A stretch of DNA of 64,000 bases from Anseranas semipalmata (lineage: Eukaryota; Chordata; Aves; Anseriformes; Anseranatidae): assembly GCA_013399115.1 (NCBI GenBank), contig VXAA01001497.1, positions 903,224 to 967,223 of the forward strand, in the 5' to 3' direction. Shown here piece by piece: positions 39,154-50,700 of this stretch. The notes under the pieces were generated by a model. That model was not told the DNA's origin and did not search any database. It saw only the letters and a program-made list of their open reading frames with translations. How positions within the stretch are numbered: position 1 is the stretch's first letter; each line of letters starts with the position of its first letter. The position numbers and the translations under genes were made by a program.

Positions 39154-39305
39154 GAATTTTAAAAAGAAAGACTATTTTTTTTCTTCTCCCCCCGGTCAAT
39201 GCAAAGAAATCACATTGCCCTGTCTTGTGAAGTTGGAGGGGAACCTTTGGCCAGTGACAAATGCAGTGCAGGTTTTTTTTGTGACTGATGGATCTTCTGG
39301 TCAGG

Positions 39306-39324
39306 AAAAAAAAAAAAAAAAAAA
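39306..39324. repeat. Poly-A run
   Basis: Nineteen consecutive A residues. No recognisable retrogene lies immediately upstream, so I do not call it a retrotransposition tail. Confidence 0.9.
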
Positions 39325-40493
39325 GGCAGTTTTATTGTTCTGTGATTTTACAGGGTCCATGTAGGGCTTGGTTGGGGAAGTATGTTATCCCTGAGATACA
39401 GGTTATTAGTTGCTGCATAATTTAAATGCTTATGGGTACAGTTTTTGTTCAAATAATTTCTTTTTAAAAATATATTGTAAACTTTTAATCATAAAAATAG
39501 TATTAGTAGGAGAAATCTAATTTTATAAAAAAATTTGCATACAGCTGAAAGTAATTGTGTTGCATAGTTCTCAGAAGAGTTATTTTTACTCAAAGGCAGA
39601 GCCCTGAGGAGCTGATAATCTGTAAAGTCAGACTGTGTCTTTGAGACAGATTTGAGTAACAGATTCAAAGATTGCTGATCTTGATGTGCAAAAAGGGAAG
39701 ATTTTTCTAGATACAGGTAATGAGCAAAGTTACCACTTGGAAATTGTACATAAGAGAAAGATGCACAGAGATATTTGAGAAATAAAAATGGATTGATTTA
39801 TTCATTCAGTTTCCAAGTGGTGGTTGTTTAGGCACTGGATAAGCATTCTCCTTTCGTTGTGTGAGAAACAATCATCGCCCGTGAGCACGTAACGTGTCTC
39901 TAACAGAGGTAAAAATGAGTTGCTGAAGTGGTGAGAGTAGGTGTCGTATTAACAAGTCTATAATGTATTGCTTTCCTCCTTGCATTTAAATTCTTGGCTT
40001 ACTGGAGCACGCTCCTGTGTAGGCAGTTATGCAAAAAGTTGGTTTATTACAAAAGCGTAGTTTAATACATGTCCATTACAATGGGCTATCTCCTAATTTT
40101 ATTTACTCGTCTCAGTGGCATTCGCTATGTAAAACAAAGATATTCACTCCAAAGGGAGTGTGTACTAGAGGTTAGTGGTCTGGGGATCAGATCCTGTTCC
40201 AAAGATTTTACTAGTAGAGAATCAAAAAGGCCACAGGTAGATGCTTTGTCATGTGTGACACTGTCATAAAACTCAGCTGTTGGTGTTAGCATGACCAAGG
40301 TTTCAGTTAAGAAGGTGACTAATTGGCAAATTGCTAACTGTAAATAGCATCATCTGAGGAGAGACAAAGCCAGAGCAAGGGGAATGCATCCTCTGCAGAG
40401 CCACACAGAAAGGTACCTGAGAACTTTGTTTCAGTGGGGACTGATAGCTGCCCTAACGGGCGGAATGGAGCCCTAAAGGTTTACTAGACCAGA

Positions 40494-41560
40494 TGTGGTG
40501 ATTTTACCCTGCTGGGCAGCTGAACTCCACCATGGCCACTCTCTCACTCCCCCTCCTCAAAGGAAAAGGGGGAGAAAATATGATGAAAAGGGCTCAGGGG
40601 TTGAGATAAGGTCAGGGAGATTGCTCACCAATTACCGTCACAGGCAAATAGACTCAGCATAGGGAGATTAATGTAATTTATTACCTATCACTAGCAGACT
40701 GGAACAGTGAGAAACTACAAGCAAACTAAAACACCTTCCCCCACCCACCCTCTCCTACCTCCTCCCCCCGAGCGGCGCAGGGGAACGGGGAATGGGGGCT
40801 GCGGTCAGTCCCTAACGCTGCGTCTCCGCCGCTCCTTCACGGTCACTCTCTGCCCCTGCTCCACGTGGGGTCCCTCCCACGGGATGCCGTCCTTCCTGAG
40901 CTGATCCTGCGTGGGCTTCCCACAGGCTGCAGCTCTTCCAGAACTGCTCCCATATGGGTCCGTACCACGGGGCCCATCCCTCAGGACCAAACTGCTCCAA
41001 CATGGCTCCCCCACGGGCGGCAGCTCCCGCCAGGCCTCCTGCTCCTGCGTGGGCTCCTCTCCACGGGCTGCAGCTCCGGCCCGGGGCCTGCTCCTGCGGG
41101 GGCTCCCATGGGCCGCAGCCTCCTTCAGGCCACATCCACCTGCTCCATGGGGGCTCCTCCATGGCTGCAGCGTGGAGATCTGCTCCGTGGGGTCCCCATG
41201 GGCTGCAGGGGGACGGCCTGCTCCACCATGGGCCTCTCCACGGGCCGCAGGGGAACTTGTGCTGCGGCGCCTGGAGCCCCTCCTGCCCTCCTTCTGCACT
41301 GCCCTGGGTGCCTGCAGGGCTGCTTCTCACCCCTCTCTCCCAGCTGCTGTGGCACAGCAGTTTGTTCCCTTCCTTAACTCTGCTCTCCCAGAGGCCCAAC
41401 CAGCGTCGCTCCCTGGCTCGGCTCTGGCCAGCGGCGGGCCCCTTTTGGAGCCGGCTGGAGCTGGCTCTGACCTGACATGGGGCAGCTGCTGGGCTCTGCT
41501 CACAGAGGCCACCCCTGCAGTCCCTTCACTACCAAACCCTTGCCACGTAAACCCAGTACA
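40494..41560 (-). mobile_element. Solo LTR-like element, GC-rich, about 1.07 kb
   Basis: The segment starts tgtggtgattttaccc and ends cccagtaca, giving the TGT...ACA ends typical of retroviral LTRs. The five bases before it (ccaga) and after it (ccagt) agree at four positions, consistent with an aged 5-bp target duplication. On the minus strand an AATAAA lies at 40682-40677, about 180 bp before that strand's end, while the GC- and CpG-rich part would be U3; hence the minus orientation. The interior has a degenerate minisatellite. No gag, pol or env sequence flanks it, so it would be a solo LTR. From memory, similar repeats are common in bird genomes; I cannot assign a family name. A non-LTR origin remains possible. 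Confidence 0.65.
40919..41251. repeat. Degenerate minisatellite inside the LTR-like element
   Basis: Seven variants of the core 'ccacgggctgcag' occur at about 40920, 41011, 41061, 41106, 41158, 41195 and 41238, spaced roughly 38-90 bp apart. They are interleaved with 'ctgctcctgcgtgggctcc' phrases. This structure keeps several frames open on both strands (up to about 218 residues), which are composition artefacts. Confidence 0.75.
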
Positions 41561-42042
41561 CCAGTAAAGATGTTAAGTTAAAGAAAAGCAAAACAAATAT
41601 AGCTCATTTGGAAATGTTTTTTGATGTCAGAAAGCAGTGAGACTAATTAAGACCTGTTCCACTGCTAATATCAGAGATGGCAATTACTAACCTAAAAACC
41701 TAATATGAATTAAAAGAGTCTGTTCCTACAGCCATAAACTTGACACTGTACACCCTTGGTGCTATTGTAATTCCAACAAATGTCAATTTAGAAAAAACCT
41801 TTTTTTTTTTTTATAAAGTATAAAAATGAAATTTACCAAGACAGTTATTTCATGTGAAGGCGATATGGAATATCTCTCAGAGGTGAAAAATAGGGTCTGA
41901 ATGAACTACTTTTAAATGCATGCCAAGAACCTCTCTGTATTGTTGTACTTTTTAATTAGATGAAAATAAATGAATTGAAAAGATGAAAGGAACTTGTGTA
42001 ACATCTCACTTCAAAGGACAGCTCCACTCTTGAGGAGTGTTT

Positions 42043-42077
42043 AAAAAAAAAAAGAAGAAGAAGAAAGGAAAGAAAAG
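42043..42077. repeat. Purine-rich A/AAG simple repeat
   Basis: A poly-A run leads into gaagaagaagaaagg units. It is a homopurine low-complexity tract. Confidence 0.88.
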
Positions 42078-42694
42078 TAAAGCAGCTTATTCAAGAAATA
42101 TGCGTTTTCTGTGGATTTGGCTTCACTTTTACCTGCCTCAGAGACTAAGGGATGACTCTTGCTCATTTGACCTAATGGAGTCATTACCCTGGTGTAAGGG
42201 AAAGTGCAGTCTGGCTGACAGTGACGTTCCCTCTGCGCTCGTTCATTGTGCTTTGTATTGAGTCAGCAATGCTCTTGAATGAGCTGGATTATTTTTGACC
42301 TTGTGGAGGAATTTTTATTAAAGTTTCAAAGCTCTGGGCTGTGTTTTGGACAGAGAAATTGCACATGTGCAGTAGCTCTGTGTCTGGATTTACTTTGGGT
42401 AAATGAACTGGGGAAAAAACAGCTGAATGGCTTATCTGCCTGCTAGGCAAGTCAGCCTTCCCAGAATGCAGAGGCAGTCACTCCCACCCAAAACACCTAA
42501 AAGCTGTGCTTTGAATACTGTCCATATACTGAATAACTCATGTTATGCAAGATATTTCACAACCTTAGCATTGGCTGTTTGGTCTCAAGGGCCCTTTCAG
42601 ACTCCTTACTTAAGTCAGCGTTGTCTAACTCCAGGGCAGTATTTTTGTCTTTCACCAAATTTTACTCCTCTCTTCAAACAGAAATTGTTTGTTT

Positions 42695-42708
42695 AGCGCT
42701 TAAGCGCT
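42695..42708. repeat. Perfect 14-bp palindrome
   Basis: AGCGCTTAAGCGCT is its own reverse complement. Its two CpG-containing AGCGCT half-sites stand out in an AT-rich neighbourhood. No protein known to me binds the whole palindrome. Confidence 0.85.
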
Positions 42709-45102
42709 TTATTTCCAATGACATCTGTCCAGGGCATGACTCTTGTCATGATATTTCCATGTAAAGGTGACCTGGTTAAGAGAGGATGAGTAAATTCAAA
42801 CTGCCCAGGAAGTCACAGTTTTCTTCCCTGATTCAGTTGTCCTGAAGTGTGGGTTAGCAGCTTTAGGAAATAACATTTGTATGCAGAAGCCTAACAGAGA
42901 AGTGTCACAACAACCAATTGACAGTATTCAAAGAAAAACTAGCCCTCTCCATCCCTAGGAAGAGTGTAACAGTGTGACCTTTCTCTGTAAGCAATAGTTT
43001 TCTCTTGTGACTCAAAGGAAGAATTAGTGCTTCTAAAAGCAGAGGTCTTGTGTGGCTTGCAAAAAAAAGAGCAGCTCATCAACTTCATAACTCCTTGATA
43101 GATTTAGGCAGACTGCTCTGTGTTTTTTTTATGCCACAAGCAGTTTAACGAGTTTGCCAGATAGCAGGTTGATGTGAAATGTTATCAGGTTTTCACAAAC
43201 ACAATTAGCTAAGCAATTGAGCTCATCCCAGCTGTGATTAAGTGGGATTAATTATAATAAGAACTAGCTAAGAGAGAGGTAAGCTTGTTGTTTCTTGGGT
43301 TGGTACTCTGCACTATTATCCTTTGTAAGTATCCTTTATACATCATCAGCTGAAGACCTTGTTACTTTAGGAAATGATTGCTGGACCAGCATTCAAATGA
43401 ACTTCATCCTACACAGATTATTCTAACACTGGAACTGCCATTGAGTGGGGAAACTATTTATTTGAAGCATCAATTACATCAAACAGGAAAGTATCCATTG
43501 AAGTCGATGTTTTGTAATGTAAAGAAATCTGTTTACTTTCAGTCCTAAATACAGTTGAATATTCTGGGAGAGAGCTCTCCATGTTCCAAGAGGGGAATAG
43601 CTGCCCTTCATAGCATCATTGTTTGCTTTGGTAATAAGTAAAATTGCTATAGTAGTTAAGGCTTCATTTGCTGAATACCAGAATTTATGGATGGTTCATG
43701 TAAATTTCTCAGGGGATAAAGCAAAATGATCAATTCAAAAGCTGGAAATACAGGGGAAATGACAGCTTTACGTGAAATTGCACATAGGGTGTTCAGTAAA
43801 TCTGGAGAATATGGAGAGTCAAATGCAATGGCAGTAGTGTAAGTATACACATTATAGGAATAACAGAATATTAGCGCTTTCTTTATTGGAAGTGGAGAGC
43901 TGGTAATGTAGAAATAGAGTGGGCCATATGAAAATACAAATACAAGAGAGGAATGTTGCAAAATAGTCCATATCTGAATCATAAAAAGAGACTTGCCCAT
44001 ATCTTTGAGCAAATATTTTTGGCATTATTTTTAATTATTTTATGGCTTCTGGTTCTTGTAATGGAGCTGCCAGTGGTCAATTTTTTTGCAATTCAGAAAG
44101 AATAAGTAACGCAGGTCTGACAAAAACAATGCAGGATGCATATACTGCCACAATGATTGTACTGTTCTGGAGCATAACGTTTGACCAAAAATTCACAATG
44201 GTGTTTGCTTTATTTTTTCTGGACAAAGGGGGATTCCTAAGCTCTGGACTAATTCAGTGAAAATCTTTAAGATCTTAAAACAGTATCATGGTTCATGCAT
44301 CTTCTATTGCTTAGTGATGGATGTGCTGCAGTTGTCTCCTTAGTTAATAATCACATCTAATGAACAGAAATCCAGTTTTCTCTTCCCCTATTAATATACG
44401 GAGTCCTTTGAAGATCTCTGCTGCCACCTTTGTAGCCCTTTCAAGTACTTTTCTATTTCTATTGAGGGTTATGCACTCTGCTTGATGGGCTCAGTGCCAG
44501 TGTCTCTGCTCCGGTCTTCAAATCCCAGTGTTTTATTTGCTTTCCTAGGCATTGCTAGTATCTGAACAGGGCAGGTCAACTCTCCCTTAAGGATCCTTTC
44601 TGTAAGCTCTCCTTGGCAACTGTGTGGGACCACTGTGACATTTCCTGCAGCCTTTGCAAATTTGTAATGTTTTTCTACATTTAATTTCAAAACTACTGTT
44701 AGCATTCTCTCTGCTCCTTCCTCCTCCCACCAATTTTTCTGTCCTTTTGGAAGTATTGCTTTCCTCAGACACTGATCCATAGGTCTGTGTTGCCATTTCA
44801 CATTATATGAAGGTATTCCTGGTATTAGGTCTCTTTGAAATGGCAACTGGCCATTTTAAATTTCATCACTGAAAACCACTGCTCCTGAGGTTCAGGAGCA
44901 AAACTTAGTTATTAGTAGACAAGTTTCAGAAATTCCTAAGAAGAATTCTTTGACCTATGTTGTGTTGGAATATGTGAACATGAATGATCTCTTTTGGACT
45001 ACTCTTCCTTGTAGCAGTCCACTACTTCTCTCTTACCATTTGATTTGTAATTATTTACTGCTTCTATCTAAATTCTTTAGTCCCAGCTGAACATATTACC
45101 AT

Positions 45103-45166
45103 ATAGAATCATTTACATTGGAAAAGACCTTCAAGATCATCGAGTCCAGCCACCAACCTGACCTAC
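45103..45166 (-). mobile_element. Short CR1 3' tail
   Basis: tagaatcatttacattggaa is followed by aagaccttcaagatcatcga and gtccagccaccaacctgacc, the reverse complement of the CR1 3' terminus. Only about 64 bp is present, the copy being strongly 5'-truncated. Confidence 0.88.
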
Positions 45167-46643
45167 ATAATACTCATGCATTACACTTATATGGAACTTT
45201 ACCAACTATTTTTTGGAAGCTTTATATGTTCTTTAGCTGACTCTCCTGTCAACGTTACTTGTGTTGCTTCAATTAGTCGGTAACTATAGAAGAATGAAAT
45301 AGAAGATAAGTAAGAAAAACCACTGTAGAACTGAAAGCTGTTATGCTCTTCTGTTGAGATCTCTTCTATTAAAGAAAAAGTATTTTGAACTCTGACGTTT
45401 CTAACCTATGAGCCTTTTCACAATAAATGTTTCATTGCAGCACCAAAAGCTTTCTACATGCATTAAGAAAAATGATACATCCAGAAAAAAATACACTATT
45501 TTCTTGTACAGGATATGTGCATGTAAAACATTTTTGCCCAAGAGTGTCTCTGTTGTGTTCCATGTTGTCGAGCAGTTTTTCAATGTGCATCAGCCCTTTC
45601 TGAGGAAGGTTCAGGGAACACCATGTCCCTGGGAACATCTCATCCTCAGGGTCAGAGTTTAATTTTAAACTTGAACCATGAGGTTTGGGGTTGTTGCTGG
45701 TGCGTTCATTTCCAGCATTAACTGTTAAAGCTTTGGAGGTAGCTACCTCCTTCTTAGAGACTTGCTGTGATCTCAGTTTCAGCCTTACACAGTAGTGAAT
45801 TCTGTATAGTTTTGAATTCCTTAGTTGTCAGCATTATTCTGCATTCCCCTTAGCTGTGAAGCAAGCTGAATGGTCGTGTTTTAAAACTCCTTGTGGACTG
45901 TGGTGTACACAGAGTCTGAGGAAAACATATTTTGATGCTTGATATGGCATCCCTTCCCTTCTGGCCCCTTGAAATTCTCTTGGGCACTATTTCTTGAATA
46001 CATCCCCACCTCAGAGCTGCACCTTCTCCTGAGCTGTGGGAATGGCTGTAGTAGTTCATCAAATCCAGCATTTTTGTCTCCATTTGCTGTTGGTAGTGGA
46101 TGCACGTTTTGCCTTATCCTTTTATAGCGCTTCTGTTATAGGTCAGTTATTTCTAATTTCCAGTAGGAGTGTGTGGATGGAGATCTATTAGTGATCTTCC
46201 TCTTTGCTCCAGGTAAGGAAGGTCTCTTCTTGCCTTCTACTCATCTGTACTAGATGTAATCACATGGAGTGGGGCAAACACAAAGTCTCTACCCGTTTCC
46301 TTGCCTATTCCTGACAACTTCTAACATTGGAAAGAGATTAATTTATGGCCTTATGATATTAGGACATAGGGCATAACTGTTACCCATTACACTAAAAATC
46401 CAAAATCCACAAGTAGTCCATACAGGGGAAAAATAACTTTTATGTACAAGCAATTGCTCATATGAACCGCCAGCTTTAAACAATATGTTTTGACTTCACA
46501 GGGCATTACCAGACTGGAAGATGAATCCCTAAGGGAAGAGTTCCTACTCTGCAAGTTAGATTTCCTGGACATAAAATAGTGACTCTCAAAATAGATTTAA
46601 AGTCTGTATTGTAGCTGCATGAATTGTTTACTGTGCTGCTTTG
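45167..46643. other. Unique intronic sequence before the 77-bp exon
   Basis: No gene or repeat family was recognised. Short frames occur on both strands (for example 45850-46083 and 45939-46127) and shadow one another without any conserved motif. Confidence 0.5.
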
Positions 46644-46656
46644 TTCCATTCTTCAG
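46644..46656 (+). other. MOCOS: Splice acceptor of the 77-bp MOCOS exon
   Basis: ttccattcttcag is a pyrimidine-rich acceptor ending in AG at 46655-46656. The first exonic base G completes the Arg codon begun by AG at 9879-9880. Confidence 0.9.
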
Positions 46657-46733
46657 GTTTGAAGACGGCACAGTCTCTTTTCTTGATATCATTGCTCTGA
46701 AACATGGATTTGATGTTCTGGAAAAACTCACAG
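46657..46733 (+). CDS. MOCOS: Molybdenum cofactor sulfurase, 77-bp internal exon
   Basis: After the split Arg codon the exon reads FEDGTVSFLDIIALKHGFDV then LEKLT, the segment that directly follows the LAGEDF region in vertebrate MOCOS. It belongs to the aminotransferase-like fold after the PLP lysine and helps form the small-domain side of the active-site region (family knowledge; no structure can be read here). It enters in phase 2 and leaves in phase 1 (last base G at 46733 before gtcagt). Its length, 77 bp, is not a multiple of three, so skipping it would shift the frame. It is too short to show as a start-to-stop frame and was recognised by sequence. The next exon, expected to begin with a Gly-Gly/Met-Glu-Asn-type sequence, was not found in the remaining 17 kb. 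Confidence 0.95.
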
Positions 46734-46739
46734 GTCAGT
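46734..46739 (+). other. MOCOS: Splice donor after the 77-bp MOCOS exon
   Basis: ACAG followed by gtcagt is an acceptable donor. The preceding codon is Thr, and the exon's final G opens the next split codon, as the family's Thr-Gly sequence requires. Confidence 0.88.
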
Positions 46740-47494
46740 TAACATAACTCTAATAATGAAGGCTGAAGTTCCAGATTTATACTCTGGGCACAAATCCGAT
46801 CATACTTCCTATGGCTGTAGCTTAATTTTCCTTTCTAGATTTCCTTTCTAGTCCATGTTGATCATTAATGTGAAGAACAGATTCTTCAGGTTAACTGGTT
46901 TATTAAGACCTTACATATCAGAATTTTCCAACCTACTTTGGAGAAAATAAAGTATCCAGACTGTTCTCCCCAAACACACATGTAAGGCTTGAGTACATTG
47001 AGCACTTCTAGTCTGCCTCACACTCAGAAAGGTGCAATAGGAAACTAATAGTAGAAAGTAGCTGAGCTACATCCTATTCATACTTGAAGCTGTAAGAGTT
47101 CCTGCTGTGCGTGAGGACCAGGCAACTTGACCCGGTGCAGAAAAGCTATTTGGTAATACAGATTTAGAGAGAAACCAAGAAAGAGAGTTTAGAGTGCAGC
47201 CAAAAGCTTTTTGTTAGATAGGAAATATAGTTCCACTGTGTGGGTAGTTATCTTCATGCAGCAAAATTTCCAAACTCTGATTTCTCACAGCAGTAAATTT
47301 GTGCCTGTACTTTGACACACTATACTGGAAAGCAGCATTATGTGTTTTTTTTGTTGCTGTTTGTTGTTTTTTTTTTCCTCATTTTGTTCTTGATATGAGA
47401 TAACTTACCACTGTAAATCTTACGGAAATTCTCAGCTTTCTCCCTCAGAAAAGCACATGGCTGTGAAACTGTAGTACAATTCCTGTTTCTTGAG
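46740..47494. other. Unique intronic sequence after the 77-bp exon
   Basis: No coding or repeat family was recognised other than a T/TTG-rich tract at about 47344-47378. The approximate repeat 'tttcctttctag' near 46830-46852 is unremarkable. Confidence 0.5.
47344..47378. repeat. T-rich / TTG simple sequence
   Basis: Poly-T runs are separated by gttgctg and gttgttg units. It is low-complexity sequence. Confidence 0.85.
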
Positions 47495-47766
47495 GTGCAA
47501 GGTGAGGGGGAAAGAGACAAGTCACAGCTTGTGGCAAGGGAAGTTCTGACTGGGTATAAAGAAGTGTTTTTTTCAGGATGAGGGTAGTCAAACACTGGAA
47601 CAAGTGCCCAGAGAAGCCTGTCAAATCTCCATCCTTGGATATGTTCAGAACTTGACTGGACTTGGCCCTGAACAATCAGATCTATCTTTAAAGTTACACC
47701 TGCTGTGAGCTGGAGGCTGAACCAGTGGACCTCAGGAGGTCGAACCTGAATTATTCTGTGATTCTC
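47495..47766 (+). mobile_element. Diverged CR1 LINE 3' fragment
   Basis: In sense orientation it shows 'gtataaagaagtgttttttt', 'gggtagtcaaacactggaac', 'ccatccttggatatgttcag', 'gactggacttggccctgaac', 'cctcaggaggtcgaacctga' and a final attattctgtgattct octamer tail. It is diverged but in the full order of the CR1 3' region. The left edge is approximate. Confidence 0.82.
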
Positions 47767-50700
47767 TAAGTACTGAAGGCTACTGCCTCCTTTCAGGCAG
47801 AGGATATTTTAACGCAGGTTGGGGAATCTGAGCTGTGAAAAGTGGAGGACAGACCTTTCCAGGTATTGCTTAGGGCATATTCATGCAGCAGTCAGAGCCT
47901 GTGGCTATGTACAAAAGAAACTACACTTGAGATTTCTAAACAAACTCGTATCCTGCCATCTTCATCTCTCCTGTAGTTTATGGAATTGACATTCCCCACT
48001 CACACTAACTTGGGAAGCCAGCGCAAACCTGGGAAAGGTTATTCTGCAGTAAACTTCCCTGGGATGATCTTTTCCGTGGCTCATTTAGTACCATGACTTT
48101 ATCTTCTTAAGGAAAGGGCGGTAGCCTGGGATAAAGGCCAGCGCAGGTTTGCTGGCTTGCTAGGGAGTCTTCTGATTTTGAAACTCTTTTCTTTGGCTCC
48201 CTTTGTTTGAGTATATTTGAAGCCCTTAACAGGGAGCTAACACTACAGTCCCAGGAGTTTGAGCTGGATCACAGTCTTCAAGCCAGGCCCTCTATGTGAG
48301 GGGTGATGCTCGTGTGCCGTGCTGACTCCAGGATGCCCTGCTGCTTGTCTGGCTCTGCACTCCAAATGCACAGCCTGTCTGTGATTGCTGCTGTGGGTCA
48401 GTGATTCTCCTGAAAGGTGCAGGAGATTGCAACTGGCCAGGGAAGCATGCAGCACTGGCTGTGCAGGAGCCTGGCATTATGGCATGCTTCCACCTGTGGG
48501 GTGTGCAAGGTTAACAAAATATGTTCCTGGAATATGTGTTTCATTGTCAGGTGTGTGCACAGTTAGTGTGTAATGTCTGAACCTCCCTTCTTCAATGCAC
48601 TCTTCAATTTCCTATATTAAGGCATAAAGTGCATTATGATCTAAGAGGCCCGAGTCCAGAGAGACACTGACCATGCACTTTCCAGGCTTGCATAATTTCT
48701 GCTAGTGTTTCTGGAGGTTTCTTGTCAGGATTTATCTGAAGTTTTCTAGTTTCTTCTTCCTCGCAGAGCAAGATTTTCGTGAGGGATATTCTGTTAGATA
48801 CTTGCTCATGTGGAAATCAATAGCAGAGCTTTCGCTGACTTCAACAGGAGTCTGACTGAGCCCCAACAAGTAAGGATGTTTTGCTTTATGGTGCTCTGCA
48901 TGGAGAGACCAGGGATCCAAAATGAGCCTTTACTGTACATACCTTCTTGCGTTACAAAATGCTTCAGAAGAATGTACAATCTTAAGCAAACACATTGCTT
49001 TGTAAAGGGGGGCAACTGCTATGGTTTAATATGTAGGAGAATTGCCTGACATGCCTGACGTAATGGGAGTGTCTCTTCTATTGCATTCTTCATCCATTGA
49101 AGCCTTCTCTTGGTACCCATTTCAGCTAAACTATTGAAAAGATCTCCTAATACTAGGCAGAGGGGAATTCTTGGCCCTGAATGAAGTGTGTAGCAGTGGA
49201 TAAAAGGGTAGAATAAATGCATGAATAAATTGTCTGTTGAGACCTTCCAGTCTTTACTATTGCTTTTAATTTGCCTTCTCACTGATAGCAGTGATGAAAA
49301 TCTGAGGTAGCTGAAGTGACTTGGAGACCTGCTGTCAAAGGGCTCCTCCACAAAACTTTTGTGATGGTGAGTGAGTTGGCTTTAATGCTGGGTTTGATTC
49401 ATTTGTTGCTGACTGAGTTTTGTTTGTTAGTTAGTTTAAGATTCTTTTTAAAGTCTGGCTTGAATAATAGCTTTCTATCTGCAGTATCTGAAGTACATCG
49501 AATTTTATTTTCTCTAACACTCAGCAATACCCTGGACTAACTGGTTCAAATAGCAAAGCAGATGTATTTATACTATGCTGAAGGGAATATGGTGAATTGT
49601 CATATTTGTTCATTAATAAAAAATGCACTCGACTATATCAGCAGTGTATTCTTTACCAGTCTGACTGAATAAAATCATTACAAAGCTCGTTATGGGACTC
49701 TGTCACTTTGAGAATTGCTATGGACTGCTATCTTCGGGATGCTAGAACATTTCTGTGGATGTGGTAAAAAGTTTAGTAAGGTTACCAAAGCAATGATATC
49801 TGATATCTGATGTATAAACATCTAAATTGAATTAGCTTCACAGAGATTTTTTAGTGATTTTTTTTTTTTTGCAGAGTATTTTAATTATTGTATTCTAACT
49901 GCTATGATAACCTCTGCTCCTCCTGATTTCTCTTATTGCAACAGCTTACATTTTTGCTAGAAAGCAAGGTTTCTCAAGGCTGAAAATAGCTAGGTCAAAA
50001 ATATGGAGGTTGTTACAAATTTTCAGACTAATCTTTCATTTTAAAAAATAAAAATAAAAAGGAATATTTCTATTTTCCTTTTAAAAATTAATTTTTCTAC
50101 AGTGCTTAATAGTAGAAAGGTAAAGGGAGATGAGAAAAATATACGGTCTGAAGGAATGAACAAGAAGAAACCTACACTGAGGAGAAAATTGAGAAATTAA
50201 ATATGTTTGTGACATATTTGAATTTACAAACTTCTGCATTACTGGTGTAGCTTAGGTACTTTGGTGGTCTCTAGTCAAATTCTGGAGTGCCACACTGAAA
50301 AGCAGAAGTGCCAGCACTGCCTTTTAACATCTACAAGAGACCAGCGTAAGTTACAGGAATCCATGGCAAAAGAAGAAATTGAATTCTGCAAAGGATTTTA
50401 GATACCACATGATCCCTGAATTTTCCCCAAAGTCAGGTTAGTCCTGCACCATTATCTGTGACCCTAGATGAATTAAAACTTGTTCCAGGTAAGTAGGAAC
50501 ATTCAACATCTTCCTTCATACTAAAACTTAAGTGATTGTGCTTGCATGTATGTGTGTGTAAGTACATACATTTCCACATGGTATGTTTTTTAATTAGAAT
50601 TTAATCATACAGCGGAGAAATCAAACAACCACCATGCAAAGGTGGTAGTACAAGGTTGTATGGCTGCAGTCACCTTTGGTTTTTTCCATCATAAAACGTA

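Larger units (their letters stand above)
36191..40493. other. Unique intronic sequence, no gene seen
   Basis: It holds a diverged 37-bp tandem duplication (39080-39153) and a 19-A run (39306-39324). The remaining sequence matches no gene or repeat family that I recognise. Confidence 0.5.
41561..45102. other. Unique intronic sequence, no gene seen
   Basis: It contains an A/AAG-rich tract at 42043-42077 and a perfect 14-bp palindrome at 42695-42708. The minus-strand frame at 44469-44846 (125 codons) is unlike any family I recognise and may be decayed LINE sequence. No gene is supported. Confidence 0.5.
9881..46656 (+). other. MOCOS: MOCOS intron of about 36.8 kb
   Basis: The intron is bounded by gtaagg at 9881 and ttccattcttcag ending at 46656. 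The split codon AG|G (Arg) is rebuilt across it, and the protein then continues as FEDGTVSFLD as in vertebrate MOCOS. It contains several CR1 fragments in both orientations, an old LINE fragment, an LTR-like element, a CpG-rich patch and simple repeats. I see no nested protein-coding gene on either strand. Confidence 0.9.

Noticed and set aside
39306..39324. Poly-A run as the tail of a processed pseudogene
   Set aside because: No recognisable coding remnant, target duplication or polyadenylation signal precedes it.
40805..41567. Several overlapping open frames of 164-218 codons on both strands
   Set aside because: They lie inside the GC-rich LTR-like element and its minisatellite. Every frame is open at once, and the predicted peptides are Pro/Ser/Gly/Arg-rich and low-complexity, so this is a composition effect.
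44380..44846. Possible second ancient LINE relic or 125-codon minus-strand gene
   Set aside because: Phrases such as 'ttttatttgctttccta' hint at old CR1-like sequence, but no reverse-transcriptase motif is readable and the frame matches no family. The support is too weak to call.
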